Assembly: GCF_003428645.1 (NCBI RefSeq)
Contig: NZ_QVQH01000012.1
Coordinates: 1 to 64,000, forward strand
Direction: 5' to 3'
Source of the DNA: Geodermatophilus marinus
Lineage (GTDB): Bacteria > Actinomycetota > Actinomycetes > Mycobacteriales > Geodermatophilaceae
DNA: 64,000 nucleotides
Shown here: positions 1 through 8,565 of the stretch, piece after piece
Numbering within the stretch: position 1 is the stretch's first letter
How the letters are laid out: each line of letters begins with the position of its first letter
Program-made: the position numbers and the translations under genes
The notes under the pieces: generated by a model
What the model was told of the DNA's origin: nothing
The model's database searches: none
Seen by the model: only the letters and a program-made list of their open reading frames with translations

Positions 1-126
1 CGCATCCAGCGGATGCCCTTCTGCGCGGACGATTTGGGCCTTAGACAAGCCACATCGTTCCTGCTCAGAGGGGCATTCGTGCTTTCCGACGCGCAGTCAC
101 ACGCCTATCCGACGGTGGATCGAGGC

Positions 127-2886
127 TCAGTCCAGCCGGTGTGCCGCGAGCTCCGCCCGTGAGCTGATGCCCAGCTTGGTGAAGACGTTGCGCAGGTGGA
201 AGTCGACGGTGCGCGGGCTGAGGAACAGCTGCGCGGCCACGGCACGCGTGGGCAACCCGGTGGCCACGAACCGCGCCACCTGGAGTTCCTGCGGGGTGAG
301 GCGCAGCACCGCGGACGGGTCGCGCCGGTGGCTGGCCTCGCCGCAGGCCCGCAGTTCCGATCGGGCTCGCTCGGCCCAGGGCGCAGCGCCGAGCCCTTCG
401 AAGAGGTCGAGCGCCGCCGCGAGGTGAGCGCGCGCCTGAACGCGCCTGCGCGAGCGGCGCAGGAACTCACCGTAGGCCAGCAGCGTGCGCCCGCGATCGA
501 AGGGACGGCGGGAGCCCTCGTGCCGGCGCAGCGCCTCGGCGAACAGCTCGGCGGCAACCGCGCCCTCGGACAGCACGGCTCGGCAGTGCGCCGCCATGGC
601 CTCGGCCCAGGGCGCGTGGGTGGCCGCGGCGAACTCCTCGGCGTCCGCCGACCACCGCTGGGCGCGTTCGCGGTGGTCCGCCCGGGCGGCGGCCTGCACG
701 CGGTCCGCGGTGGCCATCGCGGCGACCACCGGGTGGTCGATGCCGTCGACGAGCACGAACGCCGAGACCGGCCGCGCCGCGGCGAGCTTCTCCGTGGCCC
801 CCGCCCACCGGATGACCTGCAGCATGGGCTGCCGGTAGACCCCCAACGGGTGCCGCTCGGCCAGGGCACCGGCCCGAGCGGCGTAGCGGCGGGAGCCGTC
901 GAGGTCGCCCCGCAACGAGCTCAGCAGCGTGAGCCAGGCCAGCGGTAGCGCGGCCAGCTCGGGGTCGCCCATGCTGTCGGCCAGGCGCAGCGCCTCGGAC
1001 GCTCCCGCCGCTGCCGCCGTCCAGTGGCCGTGCAGGAGCTCGGCGTGGATCAGCCGGGGAAGGGCGAACAGCAGGTCCGCGGCCGCGCCGTCCGCCCGGG
1101 CGCGGGCCGCCTCCCTGGTGGTCAGCCGCAGCGCCGCATCGTCGTCGGCGATGTAGTGCGCGTTCTGGGCCGCCGCCGCGAGCAGGTCCCTGTCCCCGAG
1201 CCGCTCGGCGGCCGTCACCGCCCCCGCGATCAGCGGGACGGACTCCCGCGGCCGTCCCTCGAGGAAGGCGAGGAAGCCGGTGAGCAGATCGGCCAGCAGA
1301 CGGTCACGGTCGTCCCGCGCGGGAGCGAGGCCGGTCATGACCCGTCTGATCTCGACGCCCACACCCTCGTCGGCGGACAGCCACGCCGACTCCGCGGCGG
1401 CGGCCAGCATGGCACGGGCCCGTGAGCTGTCCCTCGAGGCCACGGCGCCGGCTGCGTCGACGAGGATCCGGTGCGCCGTCGCAGGGGAGCCGATGGTGAA
1501 CTCGAGCCACCCGCGGAGCCGGTCGACGTCGGTCCGGAGGATGACGTCCGGGGCCAGCGGTCGGGCGACGAGGAGCAGCTTGGCCGCTTCCCCGAGGTGT
1601 CCGGCGTTCCAGGCGTTCCCGGCGGCCGAGACCAGGCGACGGCAGCGATCGCGGACGTCCGAGCTGAGGTCAGCGGCCCGGACGAGCGCGGCCGTGGCGG
1701 CCTCGAACCCGCCCCGATCGCACGCTCGGGCCGCTGCCTGCTCGAGGTCCGCCGCGACCGCCTCCTCCGGCTCCAGGGCCGCCGCCGCCGCATGCCACGC
1801 CTGACGGTCGGCATCGCCGACCGTCCCCGACGCACTGGCCAGCGCCCGGTGGGCCTCCCGTCTCCGGAGGGTGGTGGCGGCCTGGTAGACGACCGATCGG
1901 ACCAGCGGGTGGCGGAAGCCGATGATCCCCTCCCGGACGACGACCAGCCCGCTGGTCTCGGCGGCCTCGAGCGCGTCGTCGGGGAGGCCGAGCACGCGCG
2001 CGGCCGTCGTCAGCCGGGCCAGGTCGCCGCTGTCCTCGGCCGCGACGAGGAGCAGCAGCGAGCGCGCGTCGTCCGGTAGACGCTGGACGCGGTCCGCGAA
2101 GACGCACCCCACGTCGCTCGGCAGGGGGAGGGGGGACGGCAGCGGGGCCAGGCCCGCCAGCTGCTCCGCGGTCAGGACCGACGGGAGCTCGCTGAGCACG
2201 AGGGGGTTGCCCTCGGTCCGGTGCACGAGCTGTTCGCAGACCCCGGGGTCCACGTGGGTCGCGGCCCGCTCCGCCAGCAGGGCAGCGGCCGCGTCGACGT
2301 CCAGACCGCCGACCTGCAGCTCCGGCAGGTCGGCGGCGGGAAGGGAGCGCGGATCCGGGTCCCGGACCGCGAGGAGCACGGCGACCGGGTCGGCGCCGAG
2401 CCGACGGGCGACGAACAGCATCGCGCTGGCCGACGCGTGGTCGAGCCAGTGCGCGTCGTCCACGACGCAGACGACCGGCGACTGCTCGGCCGCCGAGCCC
2501 AGGAGACCCAGGACCGCCAGCGCGACGAGGAACCGCTCGGAGGGCCCGGCGTTCGACGGGCCGTCCTCGAGTCCGAGCGCCGTGGCCAGTGCCCGTCGCT
2601 GAGGGGTGGCCAGCACGGGCAGGTGGTCGAGCACCGGGTGCAGGAGCTGGTGCAGACCCGCGAAGGGCAGCTCCGCCTCGGACTCCACCCCCCGCGCCCG
2701 CAGCACCTGGAGGTCCCCGGCCCCCTCCACCGCCAGCTCCAGCAGGGTCGACTTGCCCACCCCGGCCGGTCCGCGCACGACGAGGACGCCGCTGCGCCCG
2801 TGACGGGGCGCGGCCAGCACAGAAGCGATGACCGCCTGCTCCGCGCGTCGGCCGTGTACCGGCACGCGACGGACTGGCACCGTCAC
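127..2886 (-). CDS. LuxR-family regulator, large ATP-binding (LAL) type
   Basis: Transcriptional regulator of 919 residues. A Walker A motif GPAGVGKST sits at residues 39-46 and a Walker B-like VVCVVDDAHWLD at 138-149. About 600 helical, TPR-like residues follow, and the last 65 residues form a LuxR helix-turn-helix (LTPQELQVARF, then SPRTVDFHLRNVFTKLGI). This order and length are normal for the family, in which ATP binding and a ligand sensed by the middle region gate DNA binding; the gene looks intact. Translation starts at a GTG with only a weak Shine-Dalgarno. Neither ligand nor targets can be read from the sequence. The decayed LuxR tail just upstream on the same strand suggests a former paralogue. 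Confidence 0.93.
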   Translation of the reverse strand: MTVPVRRVPVHGRRAEQAVIASVLAAPRHGRSGVLVVRGPAGVGKSTLLELAVEGAGDLQVLRARGVESEAELPFAGLHQLLHPVLDHLPVLATPQRRALATALGLEDGPSNAGPSERFLVALAVLGLLGSAAEQSPVVCVVDDAHWLDHASASAMLFVARRLGADPVAVLLAVRDPDPRSLPAADLPELQVGGLDVDAAAALLAERAATHVDPGVCEQLVHRTEGNPLVLSELPSVLTAEQLAGLAPLPSPLPLPSDVGCVFADRVQRLPDDARSLLLLVAAEDSGDLARLTTAARVLGLPDDALEAAETSGLVVVREGIIGFRHPLVRSVVYQAATTLRRREAHRALASASGTVGDADRQAWHAAAAALEPEEAVAADLEQAAARACDRGGFEAATAALVRAADLSSDVRDRCRRLVSAAGNAWNAGHLGEAAKLLLVARPLAPDVILRTDVDRLRGWLEFTIGSPATAHRILVDAAGAVASRDSSRARAMLAAAAESAWLSADEGVGVEIRRVMTGLAPARDDRDRLLADLLTGFLAFLEGRPRESVPLIAGAVTAAERLGDRDLLAAAAQNAHYIADDDAALRLTTREAARARADGAAADLLFALPRLIHAELLHGHWTAAAAGASEALRLADSMGDPELAALPLAWLTLLSSLRGDLDGSRRYAARAGALAERHPLGVYRQPMLQVIRWAGATEKLAAARPVSAFVLVDGIDHPVVAAMATADRVQAAARADHRERAQRWSADAEEFAAATHAPWAEAMAAHCRAVLSEGAVAAELFAEALRRHEGSRRPFDRGRTLLAYGEFLRRSRRRVQARAHLAAALDLFEGLGAAPWAERARSELRACGEASHRRDPSAVLRLTPQELQVARFVATGLPTRAVAAQLFLSPRTVDFHLRNVFTKLGISSRAELAAHRLD

Positions 2887-3135
2887 CTCTGGGAGCGTGG
2901 CAGCTACCGGCCCTCCGGGGAACCGGATCGGCTCTCGCCCGGGTGACCGGGATCGGTGTCGTGGTGCTCACCGGCACCGTGCGGCCTGCCCCGCGGCGCT
3001 CACCGGTGACGGTGCGGTGGAAGGAGTCGGTGTGCGGCGCGTCGTCGCACGCCGGTGTCCCGACGAGTCCGGGCGGAGGGAGCCCACCGGTCGGGAGCGG
3101 CTGGTCGCGACGGCCCAGCGGGCCGGTGACCCGAC

Positions 3136-3216
3136 CGCCGCCCACGCGGCGATCTCCGCGCGGGAGCGGACGCCGAGCCGTACGAGGATCTGCCCGACGT
3201 GGCGTTCCGCGGCTGT
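3136..3216 (-). pseudogene. LuxR C-terminal helix-turn-helix remnant
   Basis: On the minus strand this stretch reads TAAERHVGQILVRLG followed by VRSRAEIAAWA, which is the recognition helix and tail of a LuxR-type HTH (compare RTVDFHLRNVFTKLGISSRAELAA in the intact regulator next door). No start, ATPase or first HTH helices can be found upstream, and the frame runs on past the normal C-terminus into arginine-rich non-coding translation. I read it as the surviving 3' end of a deleted LAL regulator. The rest of the 2887-3335 gap shows nothing else recognisable. Confidence 0.6.
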
Positions 3217-3335
3217 CCACCTTGGCCCCGCGCGGGACGTCCTCCGCCGCGCGCGACCTCGCTGCACCGCGGCAGGTCCGGCTCACGGGAGGCCGGAGCC
3301 GGTGGAGAGCCGCGGTGGTGTGGCACCGTGCTCGG

Positions 3336-4175
3336 GTGCCCTGGATCCCGGAGCTGTTCTCCGCCCCCGTCCTGGAGCGCGTACGGGCGGAGGGGCGGCG
3401 CGAGCGGCTGCCCGCCGTCCCCTACTTCGCCGGCGTGATGGCCGGCGAGACCGACGCGCTGATCGGGTCGTTCGCCGGCGAGCCCGAGCTGCACCACCCG
3501 GTCCGCGGCCGGGTCAAGGGCACCCGTGCCTTCGCGCGGTTCGTGGCCGGGACGAACGCGTGGCTGGCCGAGCGCAACGCCGCCGTCGAGGCCGTGGACC
3601 TGGTCGTCGGTGACACGCGCACCGTGGAGGAGGTCGTCCTGCGCCTGGACACAGACCCGGGCCGGGTCGAGCTGCCCGTGGCGATCGTCGCCGACCGCGA
3701 CGAGGAGGCGCGCCTGGTCGAGATCCGCGTCTACTTCAGCACGTGGCCGTTGACCGGCGGGCACGCCGTCCGCCCGCCGTTGCTTCAGCCCGACCCGGAC
3801 GTGCACGAGGCCGACGTCGTCGGGGACTACCAGCGCGCGCTCGCCGCCGGCGACGTCGAGGCCGCGGTGGCCGCCTTCGAGCCCGACGGCTGGGTGCGGG
3901 AGCCCGCCGGCGGGGAGCACGTCCACCGTGGCCACGACGCCTTGCGCTCCTTGTACGGGTCGTTCTTCTCCAACGGCGGTGGGATCCCGCTGGAGCACTG
4001 CACCGCGACCGATGACGGGCGCGCCTGCGCCCTGGAGTACAACGTCGTCCGCTGGGGGCGCACGGACCTGCCGCCGGAGGCCGGGGTCGCCGTGTACGTC
4101 CGGGGCGGGAGCGGCAGGCTGGCCGTCGCACGCATCTACGACGACTCGGACCCGCCCGTGCCCCCGCGCGGCTGA
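3336..4175 (+). CDS. SnoaL-like protein with two NTF2-fold domains
   Basis: About 279 residues holding two SnoaL/NTF2-like halves: one around residues 30-145 (MAGETDALIGSF, later the strand EIRVYFSTWPL) and one around 155-275 (VVGDYQRALAAGDVEAAVAAF, later RIYDDSDPP). Each half shows the helix-rich start and the beta-strand end of this fold. The family includes polyketide cyclases, isomerases and many proteins of unknown role, so no reaction is assigned. The chosen GTG lies close to the first conserved block; an in-frame GTG six codons earlier is possible. The 3' end overlaps the convergent cupin gene by 40 bp. Confidence 0.72.
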   Translation: MPWIPELFSAPVLERVRAEGRRERLPAVPYFAGVMAGETDALIGSFAGEPELHHPVRGRVKGTRAFARFVAGTNAWLAERNAAVEAVDLVVGDTRTVEEVVLRLDTDPGRVELPVAIVADRDEEARLVEIRVYFSTWPLTGGHAVRPPLLQPDPDVHEADVVGDYQRALAAGDVEAAVAAFEPDGWVREPAGGEHVHRGHDALRSLYGSFFSNGGGIPLEHCTATDDGRACALEYNVVRWGRTDLPPEAGVAVYVRGGSGRLAVARIYDDSDPPVPPRG

Positions 4176-4711
4176 GGGGCGGGACGCCGCAGCGGGCCCC
4201 CGGGCGGCTGCGGCACGACGCCGTAGCGCTCGGCGAGAGCCGCCACCCGGTCCCAGTGGAACGTCACGCCGTACCGGGCGTGGTGGGCCGCCAGGGCCTC
4301 CCGCCGCTCGGTCTCGCCCATCGCGGGATCGGCCAGGATCGCGCCGACCTCGTCGTAGTAGCGGGCGAACGTCGCCGGCACGTGCACCTCCATCACCCGT
4401 GCGGGCTCCGTGCCGGAGTTCCAGACGGCGTGCGGCACCCCGCGCGGCTTGAGCACGTAGCTGCCGGCCGCAGCTGCGACGACGTGCTCGCCGACCTGGA
4501 AGGTCGCCTGCCCGGAGACGACGTAGGAGCACTCGTCCTCGCGGGTGTGGGTGTGCGGCGGGAGGAGCTCACCGGGGGAGATCCGCCCCTCCACGACCAG
4601 CAGGCGACCGTCGAAGCTGCCGGCGTCGACCTTGCGGACCATGTCGAGCCCGTGCACGCGCGCGCCCTCGCCGGGCCGGACGATGACGGGGCTGCCGGGG
4701 TCCTCGCCCAT
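4136..4711 (-). CDS. cupin-domain protein
   Basis: Protein of 191 residues with a single cupin barrel: the metal-binding first motif appears as PPHTHTREDECSYVVSG and the second as KPRGVPHAVWNSG. The histidines and glutamate of the first motif are present, so a metal site is likely. Cupins of this kind range from small dioxygenases and isomerases to sugar-binding sensors, so the substrate is unknown. The ATG at 4711 is preceded by AGGAGG at good spacing, which decides the start over an in-frame ATG 19 codons upstream. A 9-bp inverted repeat lies about 50 bp upstream in the space shared with the divergent hydrolase gene. Confidence 0.8.
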   Translation of the reverse strand: MGEDPGSPVIVRPGEGARVHGLDMVRKVDAGSFDGRLLVVEGRISPGELLPPHTHTREDECSYVVSGQATFQVGEHVVAAAAGSYVLKPRGVPHAVWNSGTEPARVMEVHVPATFARYYDEVGAILADPAMGETERREALAAHHARYGVTFHWDRVAALAERYGVVPQPPGGPLRRPAPQPRGGTGGSESS

Positions 4712-4760
4712 CGTTCCTCCTGCCCCGGGCTCGTCCCGCTGCCGGCGGGGTCGGTGCGGG

Positions 4761-4787
4761 GCGGTCACCCGCCCCGCCGGTGACCGC
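4761..4787. promoter_or_regulatory. inverted repeat between divergent cupin and hydrolase genes
   Basis: GCGGTCACC and GGTGACCGC form a perfect 9-bp inverted repeat around a 9-nt centre. It sits 50 bp upstream of the cupin start and 220 bp upstream of the hydrolase start. It could be an operator for either gene, or a chance hairpin in GC-rich DNA; the motif GGTGACC is common in such genomes. Confidence 0.35.
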
Positions 4788-5006
4788 GCAGTCTCCCGGA
4801 CGGCCGGTGGTCACGGGGGCGGCGACGCCGCGCGGTCACACGGCCACGAGGCGGTCGCCAGGGCCACGAGCGCGTCGACCGCGTCGGGTGGCGGTGAAGG
4901 CGGTCGGCCGCGGGGGGACGGCGCTGTCGGGTGCGCGGGCCGATGAGTGCGCGGGCCGGGCCGGGTCACCACTGGCGACCACCCCCACCTGTGGAGGAGA
5001 GCGGGC

Positions 5007-5825
5007 ATGACCGAGCACGTGACCACGTCGGCCGGCGACACCGTCGGCTACGACCGCCGGGGGGAGGGCCCCGCCGTCGTCTTCGTCGCCGGGGCCGGAC
5101 CCTTCCGCGCGATCGACCCCCGGACCACCGAGACCGCCGAGATCCTGGCCGACCGCGGGTTCAGCACCGTCGTCCACGACCGGGTGGGCCGGGCCGACAG
5201 CTTCCGCGAGGGGCGGATGGGTCTGGCCGACGAGCTGGCGGCGGTGGCGGCGGTGATCGAGGTCGCCGGGGGCCGGGCGGTGCTGTGCGGCCACTCCTCC
5301 GGCTGCGCCATCGCGCTGCGCGCCGCGCACGTGGGCCTGCCGGTCGACGGGCTGGTGCTCTTCGAGGCCCCGCTCGACCCCGTGTCCCCGGGGGTGCGGG
5401 AGTGGACCGCGGAGCTGTACCGGCTGCTCGACGCGGGCGACCGGGGAGGCGCCGTCGCGCACTACATGGCCGACATCCCGCTCGACGTGCTGCAGGGCCT
5501 GCGGGACTCCCCGCTGTGGGGACCGTTCGTCCGCCACGCGGAGAGCCTGCGCGCCGACGCCGAGGCCCTGGAGCGGGCGATGTCCGCGCCGCACGCCGAG
5601 CTCTTCGGGGACCTGCACGTGCCCACGCTGCTCGTCGTGGGCGAGGAGACCCTCGAGGAGATGCCGGCCGCGGCCGCCTCGCTCGCGGCGGCGCTGCCGG
5701 ATGCCACACGGGCCGAGGTCGCCGGCTCGGAGCACAGCTGGGAGCCGAGGGCCATGGCCGACCTGCTGGCGCGCTTCACCGGTGACCGGCGGAGCTCCGT
5801 CTCGCCGGGCCTCGCGCGCCGCTGA
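5007..5825 (+). CDS. alpha/beta hydrolase
   Basis: Protein of 272 residues with the alpha/beta hydrolase fold. The nucleophile elbow is GHSSG near residue 100, the oxyanion-side strand is VVFVAGAGPF near residue 25, and a C-terminal GSEHSWEP supplies the probable catalytic histidine. An aspartate-containing strand (VPTLLVVGEE) precedes it. The family covers esterases, lipases, haloperoxidases and C-C hydrolases, and the substrate is not predictable. The ATG at 5007 follows GGAGGAGA at good spacing. It stands alone; the sulfatase gene begins 150 bp downstream with its own ribosome binding site. Confidence 0.85.
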   Translation: MTEHVTTSAGDTVGYDRRGEGPAVVFVAGAGPFRAIDPRTTETAEILADRGFSTVVHDRVGRADSFREGRMGLADELAAVAAVIEVAGGRAVLCGHSSGCAIALRAAHVGLPVDGLVLFEAPLDPVSPGVREWTAELYRLLDAGDRGGAVAHYMADIPLDVLQGLRDSPLWGPFVRHAESLRADAEALERAMSAPHAELFGDLHVPTLLVVGEETLEEMPAAAASLAAALPDATRAEVAGSEHSWEPRAMADLLARFTGDRRSSVSPGLARR

Positions 5826-5975
5826 GGACGGTCCGGCCGGGACCGGCGCGGTCCTCATCCGCGGCGGACGAGGCGCGCGGGCGGCCGCCGCCCCGTGACT
5901 GGCGGCGGCCAGGGCGGCCGGGGCCCCGCTGCTCCCCGGGCCGGGACGGCCTCGGCAGCCGACGAGGGGGTTCGG

Positions 5976-8549
5976 ATGGGCACCGAGCAGAAGGCCGCGT
6001 CGGCGACGATCGTCGCCCAGCACGAGCAGCTGGCGAAGTCGCTGCCGATGCACGACCGGCAGGACTTCGCCGACGCGCGGCGCGGGTTCCTCGCCGCCCT
6101 GGAACCGGGGGTCGTGCGTGCCGACGGCCGCGTCGTGTGGGACGGCGACTCGTACGCCTTCCTCACCGGGGACGCGCCGCCGACGGTGAACCCGAGCCTG
6201 TGGCGCCAGTCGACGCTCTGCGCGGTCCAGGGGCTGTTCGAGGTGGTGCCCGGCATCTACCAGGTGCGCGGGCTGGACCTGTCGAACGTCTCCTTCATCG
6301 AGGGCGACCGCGGGGTGGTCGTGCTCGACCCGCTCCTCTCCGCCGAGACCGCCGCCGCGGCGCTCGGGCTCTACCGCCGGCACCGCGGTGACCGGCCGGT
6401 GACCGGGGTGGTCTACACGCACAGCCACGCCGACCACTTCGGCGGCGTCCGCGGCGTCGTGGCGCAGGAGGACGTCGACGCATGCCGGGTGCCGGTCCTG
6501 GCTCCCGAGGGGTTCGTGGCGCACGCGGTGAGCGAGAACGTGCTCGCCGGGACGGCGATGGGCCGGCGGGCCGGCTACATGTACGGCGCCGCGCTGCCCC
6601 GCGGCCCGCGGGGCCAGGTGGGCGCCGGGCTGGGCCAGACCACGTCGACCGGCAGCTTCGGTCTGATCCCGCCGACGGTCGAGGTGACGACGACCGGGCA
6701 GGAGGAGGTCGTCGACGGCGTGCGCATGGTGTTCCAGATGGCGCCCGGCAGCGAGGCGCCGGCCGAGATGCACGTCCACTTCCCGCAGCGGCACGCCCTG
6801 TGCATCGCGGAGAACGCCATCCACGTGCTGCACAACGTCCTCACCATCCGGGGCGCGCAGGTGCGCGACGCGCACGCCTGGGCCGGCTACCTCACCGAGG
6901 CGGTCGACCTGTTCGGCGCCGATCTGGACGTGGTCTTCGCCTCCCACCACTGGCCCACCTGGGGCCGGGAGCGGGCCGTGGAGTTCCTGGCCCTGCAGCG
7001 CGACCTGTACGCCTACCTGCACGACCAGACCGTGCGCATGCTCAACCAGGGCCTGACCGGGGCCGAGATCGCCGAGGCCGTGGTGCTGCCGCCGGCGCTG
7101 GAGGACGCCTGGCACGCGCGCGGCTACTACGGCTCGGTCAGCCACAACGTCAAGGCGATCTACCAGCGCTACCTGGGCTGGTACGACGGCAACCCGGCGC
7201 ACCTGTGGCCGCACCCGCCGGCGGCGGCCGCGCGCCGCTACGTCGTCTTCATGGGCGGCGCGGACGCCGTCGTGGCCAAGGCCCGGGACTCCTCGGCGGC
7301 CGGGGACCTCCGCTGGACGGCCGAGGTGCTGAACCACGTCGTGTTCGCCGAGCCGGCCCACCGGGCCGCCCGGGAGCTGCTCGCTGACACCTACGAGCAG
7401 CTCGGCTACGGCGCGGAGAACGGCACCTGGCGCTGCGCCTACCTCTCCGGCGCCCACGAGCTGCGCCACGGCGGCTTCGGCACGCCCGCGAGCACGGTGT
7501 CCCCGGACGTGCTGGCCCAGCTCACGACGCGCCCGCCCCGGACTTCGCCGTCGTCACCCCCTGCCCGGCCCTCGGGCGTCCGGGGGGAGGACCCGGGCGA
7601 GCACGTCCTGCGGCTGCAGGCCGGCCGGTCCGGAGCGGCGCGCGGCCTCGAGGAACTGCGGCGTGGTGGCGGCCAGGCACGCTGCTGCCGACGGCGAAGG
7701 CCTGGGACCGGGTGGCGACGCCCATCTCGCCGGTGTCGCGGTCGCGGGCGACGATCGAGCAGGTCACCCGGCACGGCCTGGCCCTGGCCCGGCGGCCGAC
7801 ACGCCGCGGTCTCCGGCCGCCCGGGGCCGCTGCGCTTTGCCGGACCGGCAAGGCCGCGGTGCCCCTCCCGCGGGCGGGAGGCGATGCTGCCCCGCATGAC
7901 GGAGACCCCACCCGGCCCTGGTCCCGGCGGCCCTGGTCCCGGCGGCGTCGAGGCCGCGGAGTGGGACGAGCGGTACGCCGGGGCGCCGCAGGTCTGGAGC
8001 GGCCGGCCCAACGGCGCCCTGGTGGCGGAGGCGGCCGGGCTCGAACCCGGCCGGGCGCTCGACGTGGGCTGCGGCGAGGGGGCCGACGCGGTGTGGCTGG
8101 CCGGGCGCGGCTGGCGGGTGACCGCGATCGACGTCTCGCGGGTGGCGCTCGAGCGCGCGGCGCGCCACGCCCGGGAGGTAGGTGCCGACGTGGCCTGGCA
8201 GCGCGCCGGCCTGCTCGACGCCGATCTCCCGCCGGCCGCCTTCGACCTGGTCTCCGCCCAGTACCCCGCGCTGCGGACCACCCCCGGCAGGGACGCCGAG
8301 CGCGCGCTGCTGGCCGCGGTCGCCCCCGGGGGCACGCTGCTCGTCGTCCACCACGCCGATGTGGACGCCGAGCAGGCCCGCGCCGCCGGCTTCGACCCGG
8401 CCGACTACGTCGGCCCGGCGGACGTCGCCCGGCTGCTCGACGCGGGTTGGCTGGTCGAGGTCGACGAGCGGCGGCCCCGGCACGTGGCCTCCGGCGCAGG
8501 CGCGCACCACACCGCCGACCTCGTGCTGCGGGCCCGCCGGCTGCGCTGA
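5976..8549 (+). CDS. alkyl sulfatase-like metallo-beta-lactamase, C-terminally truncated and open into a methyltransferase
   Basis: From the ATG at 5976 (GAGGGGG upstream) about 515 residues match the SdsA1/BDS1 class of zinc alkyl sulfatases, which hydrolyse alkyl sulfate esters such as dodecyl sulfate. The metallo-beta-lactamase motif THSHADHFGG is at residues 148-157, with ENAIHVLHN and SHHWPTWG further on, then the helical dimerisation part ending at SPDVLAQLTT near 7530. The family's C-terminal SCP2-like domain, about 130 residues, is missing. The frame stays open through 360 bp of arginine-rich sequence that is antisense to a DUF1028 remnant, and then into a methyltransferase ending at 8549. 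The linker does not look like real protein, so I think the sulfatase was truncated by a deletion and the join is accidental. If translated as one chain it would be 857 residues. Confidence 0.65.
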   Translation: MGTEQKAASATIVAQHEQLAKSLPMHDRQDFADARRGFLAALEPGVVRADGRVVWDGDSYAFLTGDAPPTVNPSLWRQSTLCAVQGLFEVVPGIYQVRGLDLSNVSFIEGDRGVVVLDPLLSAETAAAALGLYRRHRGDRPVTGVVYTHSHADHFGGVRGVVAQEDVDACRVPVLAPEGFVAHAVSENVLAGTAMGRRAGYMYGAALPRGPRGQVGAGLGQTTSTGSFGLIPPTVEVTTTGQEEVVDGVRMVFQMAPGSEAPAEMHVHFPQRHALCIAENAIHVLHNVLTIRGAQVRDAHAWAGYLTEAVDLFGADLDVVFASHHWPTWGRERAVEFLALQRDLYAYLHDQTVRMLNQGLTGAEIAEAVVLPPALEDAWHARGYYGSVSHNVKAIYQRYLGWYDGNPAHLWPHPPAAAARRYVVFMGGADAVVAKARDSSAAGDLRWTAEVLNHVVFAEPAHRAARELLADTYEQLGYGAENGTWRCAYLSGAHELRHGGFGTPASTVSPDVLAQLTTRPPRTSPSSPPARPSGVRGEDPGEHVLRLQAGRSGAARGLEELRRGGGQARCCRRRRPGTGWRRPSRRCRGRGRRSSRSPGTAWPWPGGRHAAVSGRPGPLRFAGPARPRCPSRGREAMLPRMTETPPGPGPGGPGPGGVEAAEWDERYAGAPQVWSGRPNGALVAEAAGLEPGRALDVGCGEGADAVWLAGRGWRVTAIDVSRVALERAARHAREVGADVAWQRAGLLDADLPPAAFDLVSAQYPALRTTPGRDAERALLAAVAPGGTLLVVHHADVDAEQARAAGFDPADYVGPADVARLLDAGWLVEVDERRPRHVASGAGAHHTADLVLRARRLR
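7550..7767 (-). pseudogene. DUF1028 (Ntn-hydrolase-like) gene remnant
   Basis: The minus strand from a GTG at 7767 reads VTCSIVARDRDTGEMGVATR and continues SQAFAVGSSV, the unmistakable N-terminus of DUF1028 proteins. The frame is then lost. One frame over, the strand continues as ATTPQFLEAARRSGPAGL and QPQDVLARVLPPDA, which resembles the next DUF1028 block with a short deletion, and then stops. Only some 70 of the usual 200-plus residues survive. It lies exactly where the neighbouring sulfatase loses its C-terminal domain, so both probably record the same deletion. Confidence 0.6.
7896..8549 (+). CDS. class I SAM-dependent methyltransferase
   Basis: Protein of 217 residues from the ATG at 7896, or 221 from an in-frame ATG at 7884. 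Motif I is LDVGCGEGADAVWLA, with the acidic end of strand two in VTAIDVS. FDLVSAQYPAL and GGTLLVVHH give the later strands of the Rossmann-like methyltransferase core. Closest in kind to thiopurine/tellurite-type methyltransferases of the methyltransf_25 group; the acceptor is unknown. It shares a frame with the truncated sulfatase upstream, so automatic calls may merge the two. The native family start, and a GGGAGG at 7876-7881, argue for separate translation. Confidence 0.75.
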   Translation: MTETPPGPGPGGPGPGGVEAAEWDERYAGAPQVWSGRPNGALVAEAAGLEPGRALDVGCGEGADAVWLAGRGWRVTAIDVSRVALERAARHAREVGADVAWQRAGLLDADLPPAAFDLVSAQYPALRTTPGRDAERALLAAVAPGGTLLVVHHADVDAEQARAAGFDPADYVGPADVARLLDAGWLVEVDERRPRHVASGAGAHHTADLVLRARRLR

Positions 8550-8565
8550 GGCAGGCGCCCGGCGG

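Noticed and set aside
1-126. Gene at the left edge
   Set aside because: No frame in the first 126 bp shows recognisable protein; probably intergenic 3' sequence.
1670-3286. Very long open frames antisense to real genes, for example 1670-3286, 4836-7469, 22015-25122 and 33018-36845 on the minus strand
   Set aside because: Arginine-, proline- or glycine-rich translations with no motifs, lying antisense to genes with clear families; they result from GC-rich third positions.
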